Source of the DNA: Verrucomicrobiota bacterium | GTDB lineage: Bacteria; Verrucomicrobiota; Verrucomicrobiia; Limisphaerales; UBA9464 | Assembly (NCBI GenBank): GCA_017309115.1 | Contig: JAFLEF010000008.1 | Coordinates: 1 to 64,000 of the forward strand | Reading direction: 5' to 3' | DNA: 64,000 nt | Part shown: positions 7,357-15,992 of the stretch, piece by piece | Numbering within the stretch: the stretch's first letter is position 1 | Layout: each line of letters begins with the position of its first letter | The notes under the pieces: generated by a model | Seen by the model: the letters and a program-made list of their open reading frames with translations, nothing else | Told to the model about the DNA's origin: nothing | The model's database searches: none | Made by a program: the position numbers and the translations under genes

Positions 7357-8808
7357 CTACCGGGGGCCTGGGTCGGCTCGGCGCAGGCGGTGGTGGAACC
7401 AGACGACACCGAAGGCGATGGCTCCAGCGAGGAACACAAGTATGAGTGCTCGGCGAAAGGCGTGATCGACCACGGAGCGGGCGTTGCCCTGGAGTTCGGC
7501 GCCGACGTGGCTGACCTGCGGCAGGGACTGGTTGAGGGACGTCAGCAGCGTGTTCAGTTGCTGGGCGGTCACGCCGATCTTCTCGGCGGCGACGCCGTAA
7601 TCCAGAACGTTGAAGGGCGGACTGTCGGAAGGCGTGGTGGGCTGGTTGGGATTGTCCGGAGGGGCCACATACCGGATGAACGCGTCGAGCGATTTGACCG
7701 CGCTCTCGACGGAGCCAGCCATGTTGCCTCCAGCGGTGAACGTCTGGCGGAACTCAGGAAGGAGGGTGCGAAGCTGCGATTCCTGTGCGTTCAGGTTGGC
7801 CACCAGATTCGAACTTTCTCGCGCCACACCGGCGAGCAGTTGGTTGATGGCCGCTTCCCGTTGGTCATTCACCAGTTGCGGGAAATCGATCGCCGTTTTG
7901 GCGAAGGCCTGACTGGCATCGGCGACATCGGTGACGTCGGTGAGCAGTTGTTGGGTCTCGGGTTGGTCAGCGAGTTGATACGTCGTCAATTCCACCTGCC
8001 AGCCTAACAGCATGGGTGCGCGCTGGGCGTAGTACATGGCGCGTTGGGCCAGGTTGCGCGTTTGTTCGATGGCGACGGTGGCGGGGTCGAGTCCGGCCAG
8101 CGGATTGAGGTACAGCAGGGAGAAAATGTTGCCGGCCTTCGTTGACTGGGAGGTGGGAATGGCGCGGCCCATGGTGGCGGCAAGTTCGGGCAGTCGGCCC
8201 GCGCCGACGTAGCGGACGTCGCGATTTTTGTCGCGATACTCCTTCAGCAATCCGCGCAGTTCCTCCTGTTGCGAAGGCGTCAGGACGGTGCTGGCCAGCG
8301 CCCAACAATTCGTCTCCAAACGTTTGTGAACCTCCAGCAGTGGACGGGCGGGAGCGCCGAACTTCTTGCCGACCCAATAGCTTTCGATGACGTCCCGGGC
8401 GAGCGTCGAAAGAACAACCATGTCGACCGCGTTCAACAGCGGGTTTTCGCCGGACGCATTAACGTAGGCGGCCGTGGCTTCCATCAGCTTCCAATGGAGG
8501 GCCGCCTCGCGCGCTTCCCGGGTGTTCACTTGTTCCCGGAATTCGTCAGTGGCTTGGGAGACCGCCGCCACGTATTCATCCGCCTCGCGCATCACTTCGA
8601 TCTGCAGAGCGGCGCCGGCGTTGGTTCGGGAAGATCCGGAAGATCCGTAGAATGAGCGGAAGATCGAGGAGGACTCAGAGCCTTCGCGTTGGAGCAGGGC
8701 GCAGCCGGAGAGCAGCACGCCCAACAGCAGGATAGGCAGGATGATCGCCAGTCGAAGCCGTGACCGCGGGGATCCCTGCGAAACAAGAGGCGCCGTGGAC
8801 AAGTTCAT
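7357..8808 (-). CDS. predicted lipoprotein with C-terminal membrane segment
   Basis: Protein of 483 residues, no recognised family. The ATG at 8808 is chosen because the frame upstream overlaps the MFS gene in another frame, and because this start gives a proper lipoprotein signal: basic SRLRLA, hydrophobic IILPILLLGVLL, then lipobox LSGC. The mature protein is mostly helical with long amphipathic stretches (for example QIEVMREADEYVAAV, VAIEQTRNLAQRAMYYAQRA), and a second hydrophobic helix lies at the very C-terminus (ALILVFLAGAIAFGVVWF). That layout, lipid-anchored at one end and membrane-spanning at the other, suggests a periplasmic spanning or scaffold role. It is 74 bp downstream of the MFS gene in the same direction, so co-transcription is possible. 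Function unknown. Confidence 0.8.
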   Translation of the reverse strand: MNLSTAPLVSQGSPRSRLRLAIILPILLLGVLLSGCALLQREGSESSSIFRSFYGSSGSSRTNAGAALQIEVMREADEYVAAVSQATDEFREQVNTREAREAALHWKLMEATAAYVNASGENPLLNAVDMVVLSTLARDVIESYWVGKKFGAPARPLLEVHKRLETNCWALASTVLTPSQQEELRGLLKEYRDKNRDVRYVGAGRLPELAATMGRAIPTSQSTKAGNIFSLLYLNPLAGLDPATVAIEQTRNLAQRAMYYAQRAPMLLGWQVELTTYQLADQPETQQLLTDVTDVADASQAFAKTAIDFPQLVNDQREAAINQLLAGVARESSNLVANLNAQESQLRTLLPEFRQTFTAGGNMAGSVESAVKSLDAFIRYVAPPDNPNQPTTPSDSPPFNVLDYGVAAEKIGVTAQQLNTLLTSLNQSLPQVSHVGAELQGNARSVVDHAFRRALILVFLAGAIAFGVVWFHHRLRRADPGPR

Positions 8809-8882
8809 GGAGGACGGAACGCATCCGGATCTTGAGCCCACAAGGGCAGGTCTGGACAGTGCGGAATTCCGGGAAGCGATCC

Positions 8883-10325
8883 TCATTCGTGCGGGATGGA
8901 CTCGAGATTGAGTCCCGTGGTTTCGATGGCGAAACGCGCGGTGACCCACGCGCCCAGCAGACAGGCCCCCACGAGTCCGCCGAGCAGGGCTGCGGTTCCG
9001 AATTTCACCAGCAGGATGGGGAAGAGAAAGGAGGTCAGCACGGCACCCACTTTGCCGATCGACGCGGCAAATCCGGAGCCCAGTCCGCGCACCGGCGTGG
9101 GGAAGACTTCCCCGGCGATCAGATAGGTCATCGCGTTGGGACCAAGATTGGTCATGAAGTTGAAGAGCATAAACCCGGCAAAAATGAGGACCAGTTGCAG
9201 CGAACCTTCGAGCCGGGTGCCGACTGCCGCCAGCAGCAGTCCAGCGGCGCATCCGAGGAAACCGAGCACTTGCAGGCGAATCCGGCCAAGTCGGTCGGCC
9301 AACAGTACCGCGGCAATAATCCCCACGATGAGGAGCGCGTCGATCAGCGCGGCGCCTTTGGTGGCCATGAGTTCGTTGTGGATGACTTCGGACAGCGAGC
9401 GAGGATGGGCGTTCTCCACGCCAATGGTCGCAGCGAGAATGGTGGGGGTGAAGATGCCGATTCCGTAGGTGCCCAGGTCCTGCAGGAACCAGGGAATGGA
9501 GGCCAAAATGGTGGCCCGCCGGGTACGACCGCGAAACAGGCTGAGGAAGGAGGGCTTGGGGCCGGACGGAGGATGCGGATGTGCGGGTTTGAGTTGGATG
9601 ACCTGGGGGTAGCTGGGCTCCCGGTGTAGCAGACGGCGAAGCGCGGCTTCCGCTTCGGCGACTCGTCCCTGGGACATCAGCCAATGTCCACTCTGAGTGG
9701 TGAAGAGGCGGCCGATCACGACCAGCGCCGCCGGCAGAATCGCGCAGGCAAACATCAGACGCCAATCCGCCAGGGATTCGCGGGAATTCAGGATGAGCAA
9801 GCCGAGCGCAGTTCCCGCGAGCGCCCCAACGGCCTGGAATCCAAAAGCGCTTAACACCAGCCGTCCGCGTAGCGAACTAGGGATGCTTTCCGAGATGACC
9901 AGATGCGCGGTGGGATAATCACAGCCCAGGGCGAGCCCCATGCCGAAGAGAAAGACGACCAGGGACGGAAAATTCGGCGCCAACGACACGAGCGTCAGGA
10001 AGACGGTGAACAGGGCCATTTCCAGAATGAACATCTGCTTCCGTCCGACGCGATCGGCGAGTCCGCCGAGGGCGGTGGCGCCGACCAGAATGCCCGCCAG
10101 TATTGACGCGCCTACCAGTCCTTTCTGAAGAGCGCTGAGACCGAACTCGAGCACGAGGAGAGGCAGGGCGACTCCGGTCATGAAGACCACCATGCCTTCA
10201 AAAAACTTACCGGCGCTGGCGAGCCACCAGATGCGCCATTGCATCCGGGTCATCGGGGCTTCGGTCAGCGACGTGCCATCGCTCCAGAACGGAGTTTCAT
10301 CAAGGTACTGCTGAACGGTCTTCAT
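8883..10325 (-). CDS. MFS transporter (12-TM, sugar/phosphate symporter type)
   Basis: Major facilitator superfamily carrier, 480 residues from the ATG at 10325 (MKTVQQYLDETPFW); a longer frame exists but adds an unlikely charged extension. About 12 hydrophobic helices are visible. The loop 2-3 signature appears as GGLADRVGRKQ, and its second-half counterpart as LADRLGRIR. The segments GMGLALGCDYPTAHLVISE in TM4 and DLGTYGIGIFTPTIL in TM7 recall the phosphate:H+ and sugar-porter branches, and FEGMVVFMTG in TM1 fits the same group. A central cytosolic loop (about 225-265) separates the halves. The substrate cannot be read from sequence. The next gene downstream is a lipoprotein on the same strand. 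Confidence 0.87.
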   Translation of the reverse strand: MKTVQQYLDETPFWSDGTSLTEAPMTRMQWRIWWLASAGKFFEGMVVFMTGVALPLLVLEFGLSALQKGLVGASILAGILVGATALGGLADRVGRKQMFILEMALFTVFLTLVSLAPNFPSLVVFLFGMGLALGCDYPTAHLVISESIPSSLRGRLVLSAFGFQAVGALAGTALGLLILNSRESLADWRLMFACAILPAALVVIGRLFTTQSGHWLMSQGRVAEAEAALRRLLHREPSYPQVIQLKPAHPHPPSGPKPSFLSLFRGRTRRATILASIPWFLQDLGTYGIGIFTPTILAATIGVENAHPRSLSEVIHNELMATKGAALIDALLIVGIIAAVLLADRLGRIRLQVLGFLGCAAGLLLAAVGTRLEGSLQLVLIFAGFMLFNFMTNLGPNAMTYLIAGEVFPTPVRGLGSGFAASIGKVGAVLTSFLFPILLVKFGTAALLGGLVGACLLGAWVTARFAIETTGLNLESIPHE

Positions 10326-10452
10326 GAAGGCGTCCCGGAGCCGGGAGCGCAAGGCCGGATTGAACGCCGGGGATTCCGTTTGGCGCAAGCCGGGTGAGTG
10401 GGTACGGCGGCGAAGACCACCAGCGCGCCGTCAGCACTCATGCCGAGTTGGG

Positions 10453-11613
10453 CTAGAGCGCGCGGAGCAGGCGGTCCCGGGCCTGCCGAACCTTGGCGAC
10501 GGCTTCCTCCGGCGTGGCAGCCACGGCGGTGAGGTGTCCCATCTTGCGACCTCGGCGGGCTTCGGCCTTGCCGTACAGGTGCAGCTTGATGTCGGGATCC
10601 TCCAGCGCGGCCGCCCAATTCGGCGTGCCGCCGGCTTGCAGCCAGACGTCTCCGAGCAGATTGGCCATGGCGGCGGGTTGTCGCAGCTGGGTTTGGCCGA
10701 GCGGCAGTCCGCACACGGCCCGCAACTGCTGCTCAAATTGGCTGGTGGCGCAAGCGTCGAGGGTCAGGTGTCCGGAGTTGTGCGTTCGCGGCGCGAGTTC
10801 GTTGACCAACAACCGGCCGTCCCGGGCGACGAACAGTTCCACGGTGAGCAAGCCGACCACCTTCAACGCTTCGAGAATCCCCTGCGCCAACCGGACGGCT
10901 TCCTGCGTCTGCGCTTCAGTCAGATGCGCCGGGGCGAACGTGACGTCGAGGATGTGGTGCGCGTGGGTGTTCTCGAAGACCGGGAACGCGGCGAACTGAC
11001 CTTCCGCGGTGCGCGCGGCCACGACACTGACTTCCTTCGCGAAGTCGACGAACGCTTCGAAAATCCCTTCAGCGCCGTTCAGCCCCGACCAAGCAGACGG
11101 CAAATCCTCCGGGCGGCGAATCATCTGCTGACCCTTGCCGTCGTAGCCGAAACTGGCGGTCTTGAGCACTGCGGGTAGACCGAGATCGCGGGCGGCAGCT
11201 TCGAGATCGGCGAGCGACGTGATCCGCCGAAACGGAGTCACCGGGAACCCGTTTTCGGCGAGAAAGGTTTTCTCCCGCAACCGATGCTGGGTGATGTGGA
11301 GCACTTCGCCATCGGGTCGAACCGGCACGACTTCGGCGCAGGCCCGGCTGGTCGCACTGGGCACGTTCTCGAATTCGAAGGTGACGACCTGTACCGCCCG
11401 GGCGAACTCCCGGACCCGCTCCAGATCCTCGTAAGGGGCGGCCACCTCCACATCGCCCACCTGACCGGCGGGCGTGTCGGTGTCGGGAGAATAGATCTGT
11501 ACCCGATAGCCCAACTGACGGGCCGCGATGGTGAACATCCGGCCCAGTTGACCGCTGCCCAGAACTCCGAGGGTGGCTCCGGGAAGAATAGGCGGGGGAA
11601 GGGAGCCAGGCAT
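10453..11613 (-). CDS. purK: 5-(carboxyamino)imidazole ribonucleotide synthase
   Basis: ATP-grasp enzyme of de novo purine synthesis that carboxylates AIR to N5-CAIR using ATP and bicarbonate. The 386-residue frame starts at ATG 11613 (MPGSLPPPIL); an upstream in-frame TTG would add 13 residues. Diagnostic segments are the N-terminal dinucleotide-like GVLGSGQLGRM, the TFEFENVP strand, VLKTASFGYDGKGQ (ATP-binding Lys and glycine loop), EAFVDFAKEVSVVAAR, and the C-terminal LAPRTHNSGHLTLDAC, whose N-S-G-H is the typical PurK active-site phrase. Length agrees with the family. purE, its usual partner, is not in the window. It sits 46 bp downstream of smc on the same strand, possibly in one transcript. 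Confidence 0.95.
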   Translation of the reverse strand: MPGSLPPPILPGATLGVLGSGQLGRMFTIAARQLGYRVQIYSPDTDTPAGQVGDVEVAAPYEDLERVREFARAVQVVTFEFENVPSATSRACAEVVPVRPDGEVLHITQHRLREKTFLAENGFPVTPFRRITSLADLEAAARDLGLPAVLKTASFGYDGKGQQMIRRPEDLPSAWSGLNGAEGIFEAFVDFAKEVSVVAARTAEGQFAAFPVFENTHAHHILDVTFAPAHLTEAQTQEAVRLAQGILEALKVVGLLTVELFVARDGRLLVNELAPRTHNSGHLTLDACATSQFEQQLRAVCGLPLGQTQLRQPAAMANLLGDVWLQAGGTPNWAAALEDPDIKLHLYGKAEARRGRKMGHLTAVAATPEEAVAKVRQARDRLLRAL

Positions 11614-11659
11614 GATTGAAGGCGTTTGAAGCGGACGCGCGAACGGTTCCAAATCGGGA

Positions 11660-14600
11660 CTACTTCACCAACACCATTTCGGTCTCTTCGGGCACTTCCG
11701 AGGAAGTGACCGGAGCGGGGGCGGGGGAGTCGGTGAGCGGCTCCGGTTCGGGAGTTGGCGCCGGCTCGGTCACCGACTTCACCGGCTTTTCCTCCTGATC
11801 AAACTTTACCGAGACGATGCGGCTGACGCCTTGCTCCTGCATCGTGACGCCGTAAAGCACGCTGGCCATCGAGATGGTGCGCTTGTTGTGGGTGATCACG
11901 ACGAACTGGCTTTGGGTCAGAAACCGCTGCAGCACGCGGACGAACCGGTTGATGTTTGACTCGTCGAGTGGCGCGTCCAATTCGTCGAGCACGCAGAACG
12001 GCGACGGCTTGACCTGATAGATCGAGAAGAGCAGCGCGACGGCGGTCATGGTCTGCTCACCGCCGGAGAGCAGCGTGATCGACTGCAGCTGTTTGCCGGG
12101 CGGACGGGCCATGATGTCGATGCCGGCTTCCAACGGATCTTCGCCTTCCACGAGCACAATGTCCGCTTTGCCGCCGCCGAACAGCTCGACGAACATGAGG
12201 CGGAAGTTGTCCCGAATCTTTTCGAACGTCTCGAGGAACATCGTCTTGGTTTCGCCGTTGATCTTGTTGATCACCTCGACGAGTTCCTGCTTGGCCTTGA
12301 CCAAATCATCGAACTGGGTGGTGAGGAAGTTGTAGCGCTGTTCGGTTTCCTCGTACTCCTCGATGGCTACCAGATTGACTGGGCCGATGTCGTCGAGCCG
12401 GCGTTGCAGGGCGGCGACCTGGGTGGCGACCGCGTCCCAGTCCGTGCTCAGACCCGCAGCGGCCATTTCTTCGGGCGTGACCGTTTCGACTTTGGCGGGA
12501 CCTTCCTCGGCGAAGGTGATCTTGATGGCTTCGCTGCGGATGGATTCGAGCGTCAGCTGATACTTTGACTGAATCCGCTCGCGCAAGTGTTGCACGGCCA
12601 TGTTTTTCTGGGCGAGCTCGACCTCCAGCGTTCCGCGCCGCGACTGGAGCGTGGTGACTTGTTGCCGCCGTTCGCGCAGCTGCTCTTCGCGGGCTTGGAT
12701 TTCCCCTTCCTGAAAGCGCTTTTCACCGGCGAGTTCGGCCAACTGCGCCGAGAGCACTTCCCGCTCCTGGGTGAGACGCTGAATCTCCCGTTCGCTCTGG
12801 ACGATGCCGGCTTCGAAGTTGCCGCGACGGTCGTCGAACGAACCCATTTCCTGGCGCAACCGAACAATCAGGGCGGCCAGTTCCCGAATTCGCGTCTCCA
12901 GTGGCGGACGCTGACGGCCATGGCTCGCCAGCAATTGCTCTTCGGTGGCGAGGAGCACGCGGGCTTCAGAAACCGCTTGATTGGCGGTGTCGCGCAACTG
13001 GCGGGAATCCTCGAGGTCGGCGGAGAACTGACTGACCGCGGTGGACGCTTCGGATTCGGCCTGCTCGAGTTCCAGGGTTTGGGCAGCCAAGGCATTGCGG
13101 CGTTCGTTGCCTTCGGCCTCATGCGCGGTCAACGAATTGAGTTCGTAAACCACAGTCTCCAATTTCTGGGAGAGTGCCCGACGGGATCCTTCCAACGCCC
13201 GAAACTCACCTTCGCGGGAAGCGATGGTGACTTCCACCTGGCGCAGATCGCTGCGGGCCTGCTCGAGGCTGGCCTGGAGGGTGGTCTGTTCCGATTGAAG
13301 CGCACCTTTGCGCCGGCTGGCTTCGGCGACCTGTTCGGTCAGGAGCGCCAGTTCAGCCTGCAACTCCGCAATCTGATTCTTGCGACCCAGGATGCTGGCC
13401 GGAGCCTTGCCCGATGCGTTGGCCGAACCGCCGGTAAAGATGCCGTTCCGGGTCAGCAGATCGCCGCCCAACGTGACGTAATCAAATCGGCCGCCATCGG
13501 CCTCGAACGCGGCGGTGGCGGCGGCCAGATCCGCGACCAGCATCGTTCCCTCCAGCAGCGCGGAAACCAGCGGCTGGACGGAAGGATCGGCTTCCACGCA
13601 GTCCAGTGCGCGCCGAACCGAGACGGGTGCCGGCGGAGCGGGCGCGGGATCGGGTTCCGGAGCGGGAGCGGAAACATCGGTGGCCACGCTGGCCTCGGCC
13701 GGAAGGGACGTATCGAGCGGAAGAGCAGCGTCCGAGGGGGCGCTGGGCGTGGCTTCCACGGGAGCGGAAACCACGACGTCCGTCGGGGCGGGGGAGGCGA
13801 ATCGGCGTCCGAGGGCCAGGGCGGCAATGCTGGCCCGACCTTTCTTCTGCGCGTGCAGATCGGTCAGAATCTCGGCGGCAGCCTGCGGCTGTTCGGTGAG
13901 GACCAATTGCAGGTGGTGTCCGAGCGCGGCTTCGATGGCGATGACATACTCCGAGGGCACCCGGATTTTGTCGGCCAACGAACCCAGAACATGCTGCGAC
14001 TGCTTCAGGGCAGCCAGGGTGCCGGAACTGAAGCCTTCGTGCTGGGTGTCCAACTGCTCCAGGACGTTCAGTCGGCTGCGTTTCTCCGCCTGCTGACGCA
14101 GGATGGCGTCGAGGTCACTTTGGGCTTCGCTGATCTCCTGCTGGAGTTCCCGGAGGCGGGCCTGGCGCTCTTCCAAGGTTCCCCGGCTGGTTTGCACCTG
14201 CAGCCGTTCGGTCTCGACCTGAGCCCGGAACTCTCCAAGGCGAGCTTCCAAGCGGACACTTTCCTCGCTCAGGGAGGTACGCTCGGAATGCAGTTTTTCG
14301 AGCCGAACCACGTTGCCCTGCTTCTGCACGTCGAGCTGATTGAGCTCATTGCGCGTCCGGCCTAGTTGCTGCGCGGCACCGAAGGCCCGGGATTGGGCCT
14401 GTCGCAACGCTTCCTGACGGTCGGCCACTTCCCGTTCGACGGAATTGAGGTGGGCCTGCTTTTCCTGAAGGGCGGACCGCAGACTTTGAACACGCTCCTG
14501 GGATTCCGTCAGACGTTGTTCGATCAGGGCGAGTTCTTGCGTCGCGATCTCCTGCCGTTCCTCCGCCTGAGTGATGTCATGCAGCGCCCGGGCGTTTTGA

Positions 14601-15565
14601 TCCTGAAGTTCCTGGAGCCGCTGCTGATTGAACTCGATCTTGTTCTCGTGCCGATCGACTTCGGCCTTGAGTTCCAAGCCGTGCTGCTGCTGGGCAGAAA
14701 TCGAATGTTCCAGGGCGGACAGTTGCTGGCGCAGTTGAAGAATCTCGTCGTCCAGCCGCAGGACGGTTTCCTGACCCACCTCGAACTCGAGTTTGGTCCG
14801 GGCCAGTTCCTCATCGCGGACCTGAATTTCTTCCTGCAACACATCGAACTGATGGCGTGCCAACTGGGTGTCCAGCAATTGGAGGTCATTGGCCAGCGAC
14901 TGATACCGCCGAGCCTTGCCGGCCTGCCGTTGGAGGGAACCGATCTGGCGTTTGACCTCTTTGATGAGGTCTTCGACCCGAAGGAGGTTTTGGTCGGTGT
15001 TCTCCAGTTTGCGCAGCGCTTCCTTCTTCTGCTGTTTGAACCGCGTGATGCCGGCGGCTTCCTCGAAGACGAGGCGTCGATCGTCGGGCTTGCTGGAAAG
15101 AATCTGGGTGATGTTGCCCTGGGCCATCACCGAGTAACTCGTCTTGCCGACGCCCGTGCCGGCGAAGAGCTGCTGGATATCCCGGAGTCGGCAGCTGACT
15201 TTATTGATAAAGTACTCCGAACCGCCGTCCCGAAAGACCCGCCGGGTGACGGTGACCTCATTGAACTCCACCGGAACCCCGGACGAACGGAGGTGTTCGG
15301 CATCCACGTCGCCCAGCGTCAGGCTCACTTCGGCCAGACCCAGGGGTTTTCGGCTGTCGGTGCCGTTGAAGATCACGTCGGCCATCTCGCCGCCGCGGAG
15401 CGCCTTGGCGGACTGTTCGCCCAACACCCACCGAATGGCGTCACTGACGTTGGACTTGCCGCAGCCGTTCGGGCCGACGATGGCAGTCATCCCCGGCTGG
15501 AAGTTCAAGGACGTCTTGTCGGCGAACGACTTGAACCCGAGAACAGTCAGGTTTTTCAGGTACAT
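11660..15565 (-). CDS. smc: chromosome segregation protein SMC
   Basis: Structural-maintenance-of-chromosomes ATPase, the core of the bacterial condensin that compacts and separates the origin region. Walker A is G31-PNGCGKS-N39 near the N-terminus. Two long coiled coils (about 170-500 and 715-1030) flank the hinge, which includes GRASIAALALG and ends YVTLGGDLLTRNGIFTGGS. The C-terminal head holds LSGGEQ (signature) and FCVLDELDAPLDE (Walker B and D-loop). At 1301 residues it is about 100 longer than usual. The excess comes mainly from a Pro/Ala/Ser-rich insertion of about 55 residues inside the hinge (near 593-650) and an acidic Pro-rich tail of about 40 residues after the head. No scpA or scpB gene is adjacent. 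ATG at 15565. Confidence 0.97.
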   Translation of the reverse strand: MYLKNLTVLGFKSFADKTSLNFQPGMTAIVGPNGCGKSNVSDAIRWVLGEQSAKALRGGEMADVIFNGTDSRKPLGLAEVSLTLGDVDAEHLRSSGVPVEFNEVTVTRRVFRDGGSEYFINKVSCRLRDIQQLFAGTGVGKTSYSVMAQGNITQILSSKPDDRRLVFEEAAGITRFKQQKKEALRKLENTDQNLLRVEDLIKEVKRQIGSLQRQAGKARRYQSLANDLQLLDTQLARHQFDVLQEEIQVRDEELARTKLEFEVGQETVLRLDDEILQLRQQLSALEHSISAQQQHGLELKAEVDRHENKIEFNQQRLQELQDQNARALHDITQAEERQEIATQELALIEQRLTESQERVQSLRSALQEKQAHLNSVEREVADRQEALRQAQSRAFGAAQQLGRTRNELNQLDVQKQGNVVRLEKLHSERTSLSEESVRLEARLGEFRAQVETERLQVQTSRGTLEERQARLRELQQEISEAQSDLDAILRQQAEKRSRLNVLEQLDTQHEGFSSGTLAALKQSQHVLGSLADKIRVPSEYVIAIEAALGHHLQLVLTEQPQAAAEILTDLHAQKKGRASIAALALGRRFASPAPTDVVVSAPVEATPSAPSDAALPLDTSLPAEASVATDVSAPAPEPDPAPAPPAPVSVRRALDCVEADPSVQPLVSALLEGTMLVADLAAATAAFEADGGRFDYVTLGGDLLTRNGIFTGGSANASGKAPASILGRKNQIAELQAELALLTEQVAEASRRKGALQSEQTTLQASLEQARSDLRQVEVTIASREGEFRALEGSRRALSQKLETVVYELNSLTAHEAEGNERRNALAAQTLELEQAESEASTAVSQFSADLEDSRQLRDTANQAVSEARVLLATEEQLLASHGRQRPPLETRIRELAALIVRLRQEMGSFDDRRGNFEAGIVQSEREIQRLTQEREVLSAQLAELAGEKRFQEGEIQAREEQLRERRQQVTTLQSRRGTLEVELAQKNMAVQHLRERIQSKYQLTLESIRSEAIKITFAEEGPAKVETVTPEEMAAAGLSTDWDAVATQVAALQRRLDDIGPVNLVAIEEYEETEQRYNFLTTQFDDLVKAKQELVEVINKINGETKTMFLETFEKIRDNFRLMFVELFGGGKADIVLVEGEDPLEAGIDIMARPPGKQLQSITLLSGGEQTMTAVALLFSIYQVKPSPFCVLDELDAPLDESNINRFVRVLQRFLTQSQFVVITHNKRTISMASVLYGVTMQEQGVSRIVSVKFDQEEKPVKSVTEPAPTPEPEPLTDSPAPAPVTSSEVPEETEMVLVK

Positions 15566-15992
15566 TTCGTTAGAAGTGAACGATCCTCAGCCGGCGTCGG
15601 CAAGGTCAAACCCACCATTACTGGTGGTAAGTTGTTCACAATGCCACAAGGGGTGGCGGAAAAGCTGAGAGCTGAGAGCTGAGAGCTGAGAGGTAAAGCC
15701 GGTAAGCGGTAAGCGGGAAGCGGGAAGGGCGACGCTCTGCGGAGCCGGGCGTGGGTGGGGGTCTAACGCGTTGGTGCGAGGTGACGCGGACGGCTCGGTG
15801 GTAACCTCGCCCTACCGGGTGGGAAAGCTGAGAGCTGAGAGCTGAGAGGTAAAGCGTCTCGCCGGCATTTCCCCCCCTCTCCTACTTCACACACTCGCCG
15901 GCGAGACGCCAGCGCTCCCAGGCGGCGGACGTCGGACGTGGGTGGGTGACGCGGACGGCTCGGTGGGAACCTCGCCCTACCGGGAGAGGAAC
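15566..15992. repeat. intergenic repeat cluster upstream of smc
   Basis: About 430 bases made of repeat modules. AGCTGAG heptads lie at 15,661-15,693, followed by GGTAAGC/GGGAAGC heptads to about 15,725. A palindromic block then reads GGGCGACGCTCTGCGGAGCC on the left and GGCTCGGTGGTAACCTCGCC on the right (about 15,728-15,812). A second heptad array follows at 15,821-15,850 and another palindrome half near 15,950-15,980. The first 95 bases hold the smc 5' region; no clear promoter was identified. Confidence 0.75.

Noticed and set aside
8809..9765. N-terminal extension of the lipoprotein frame into the MFS gene
   Set aside because: The extension reads the MFS gene out of frame; ATG 8808 gives a proper lipoprotein signal.
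12587..15682. Two long plus-strand frames of 592 and 438 residues
   Set aside because: They are antisense to smc, whose motifs are unambiguous; the encoded sequences lack domains.
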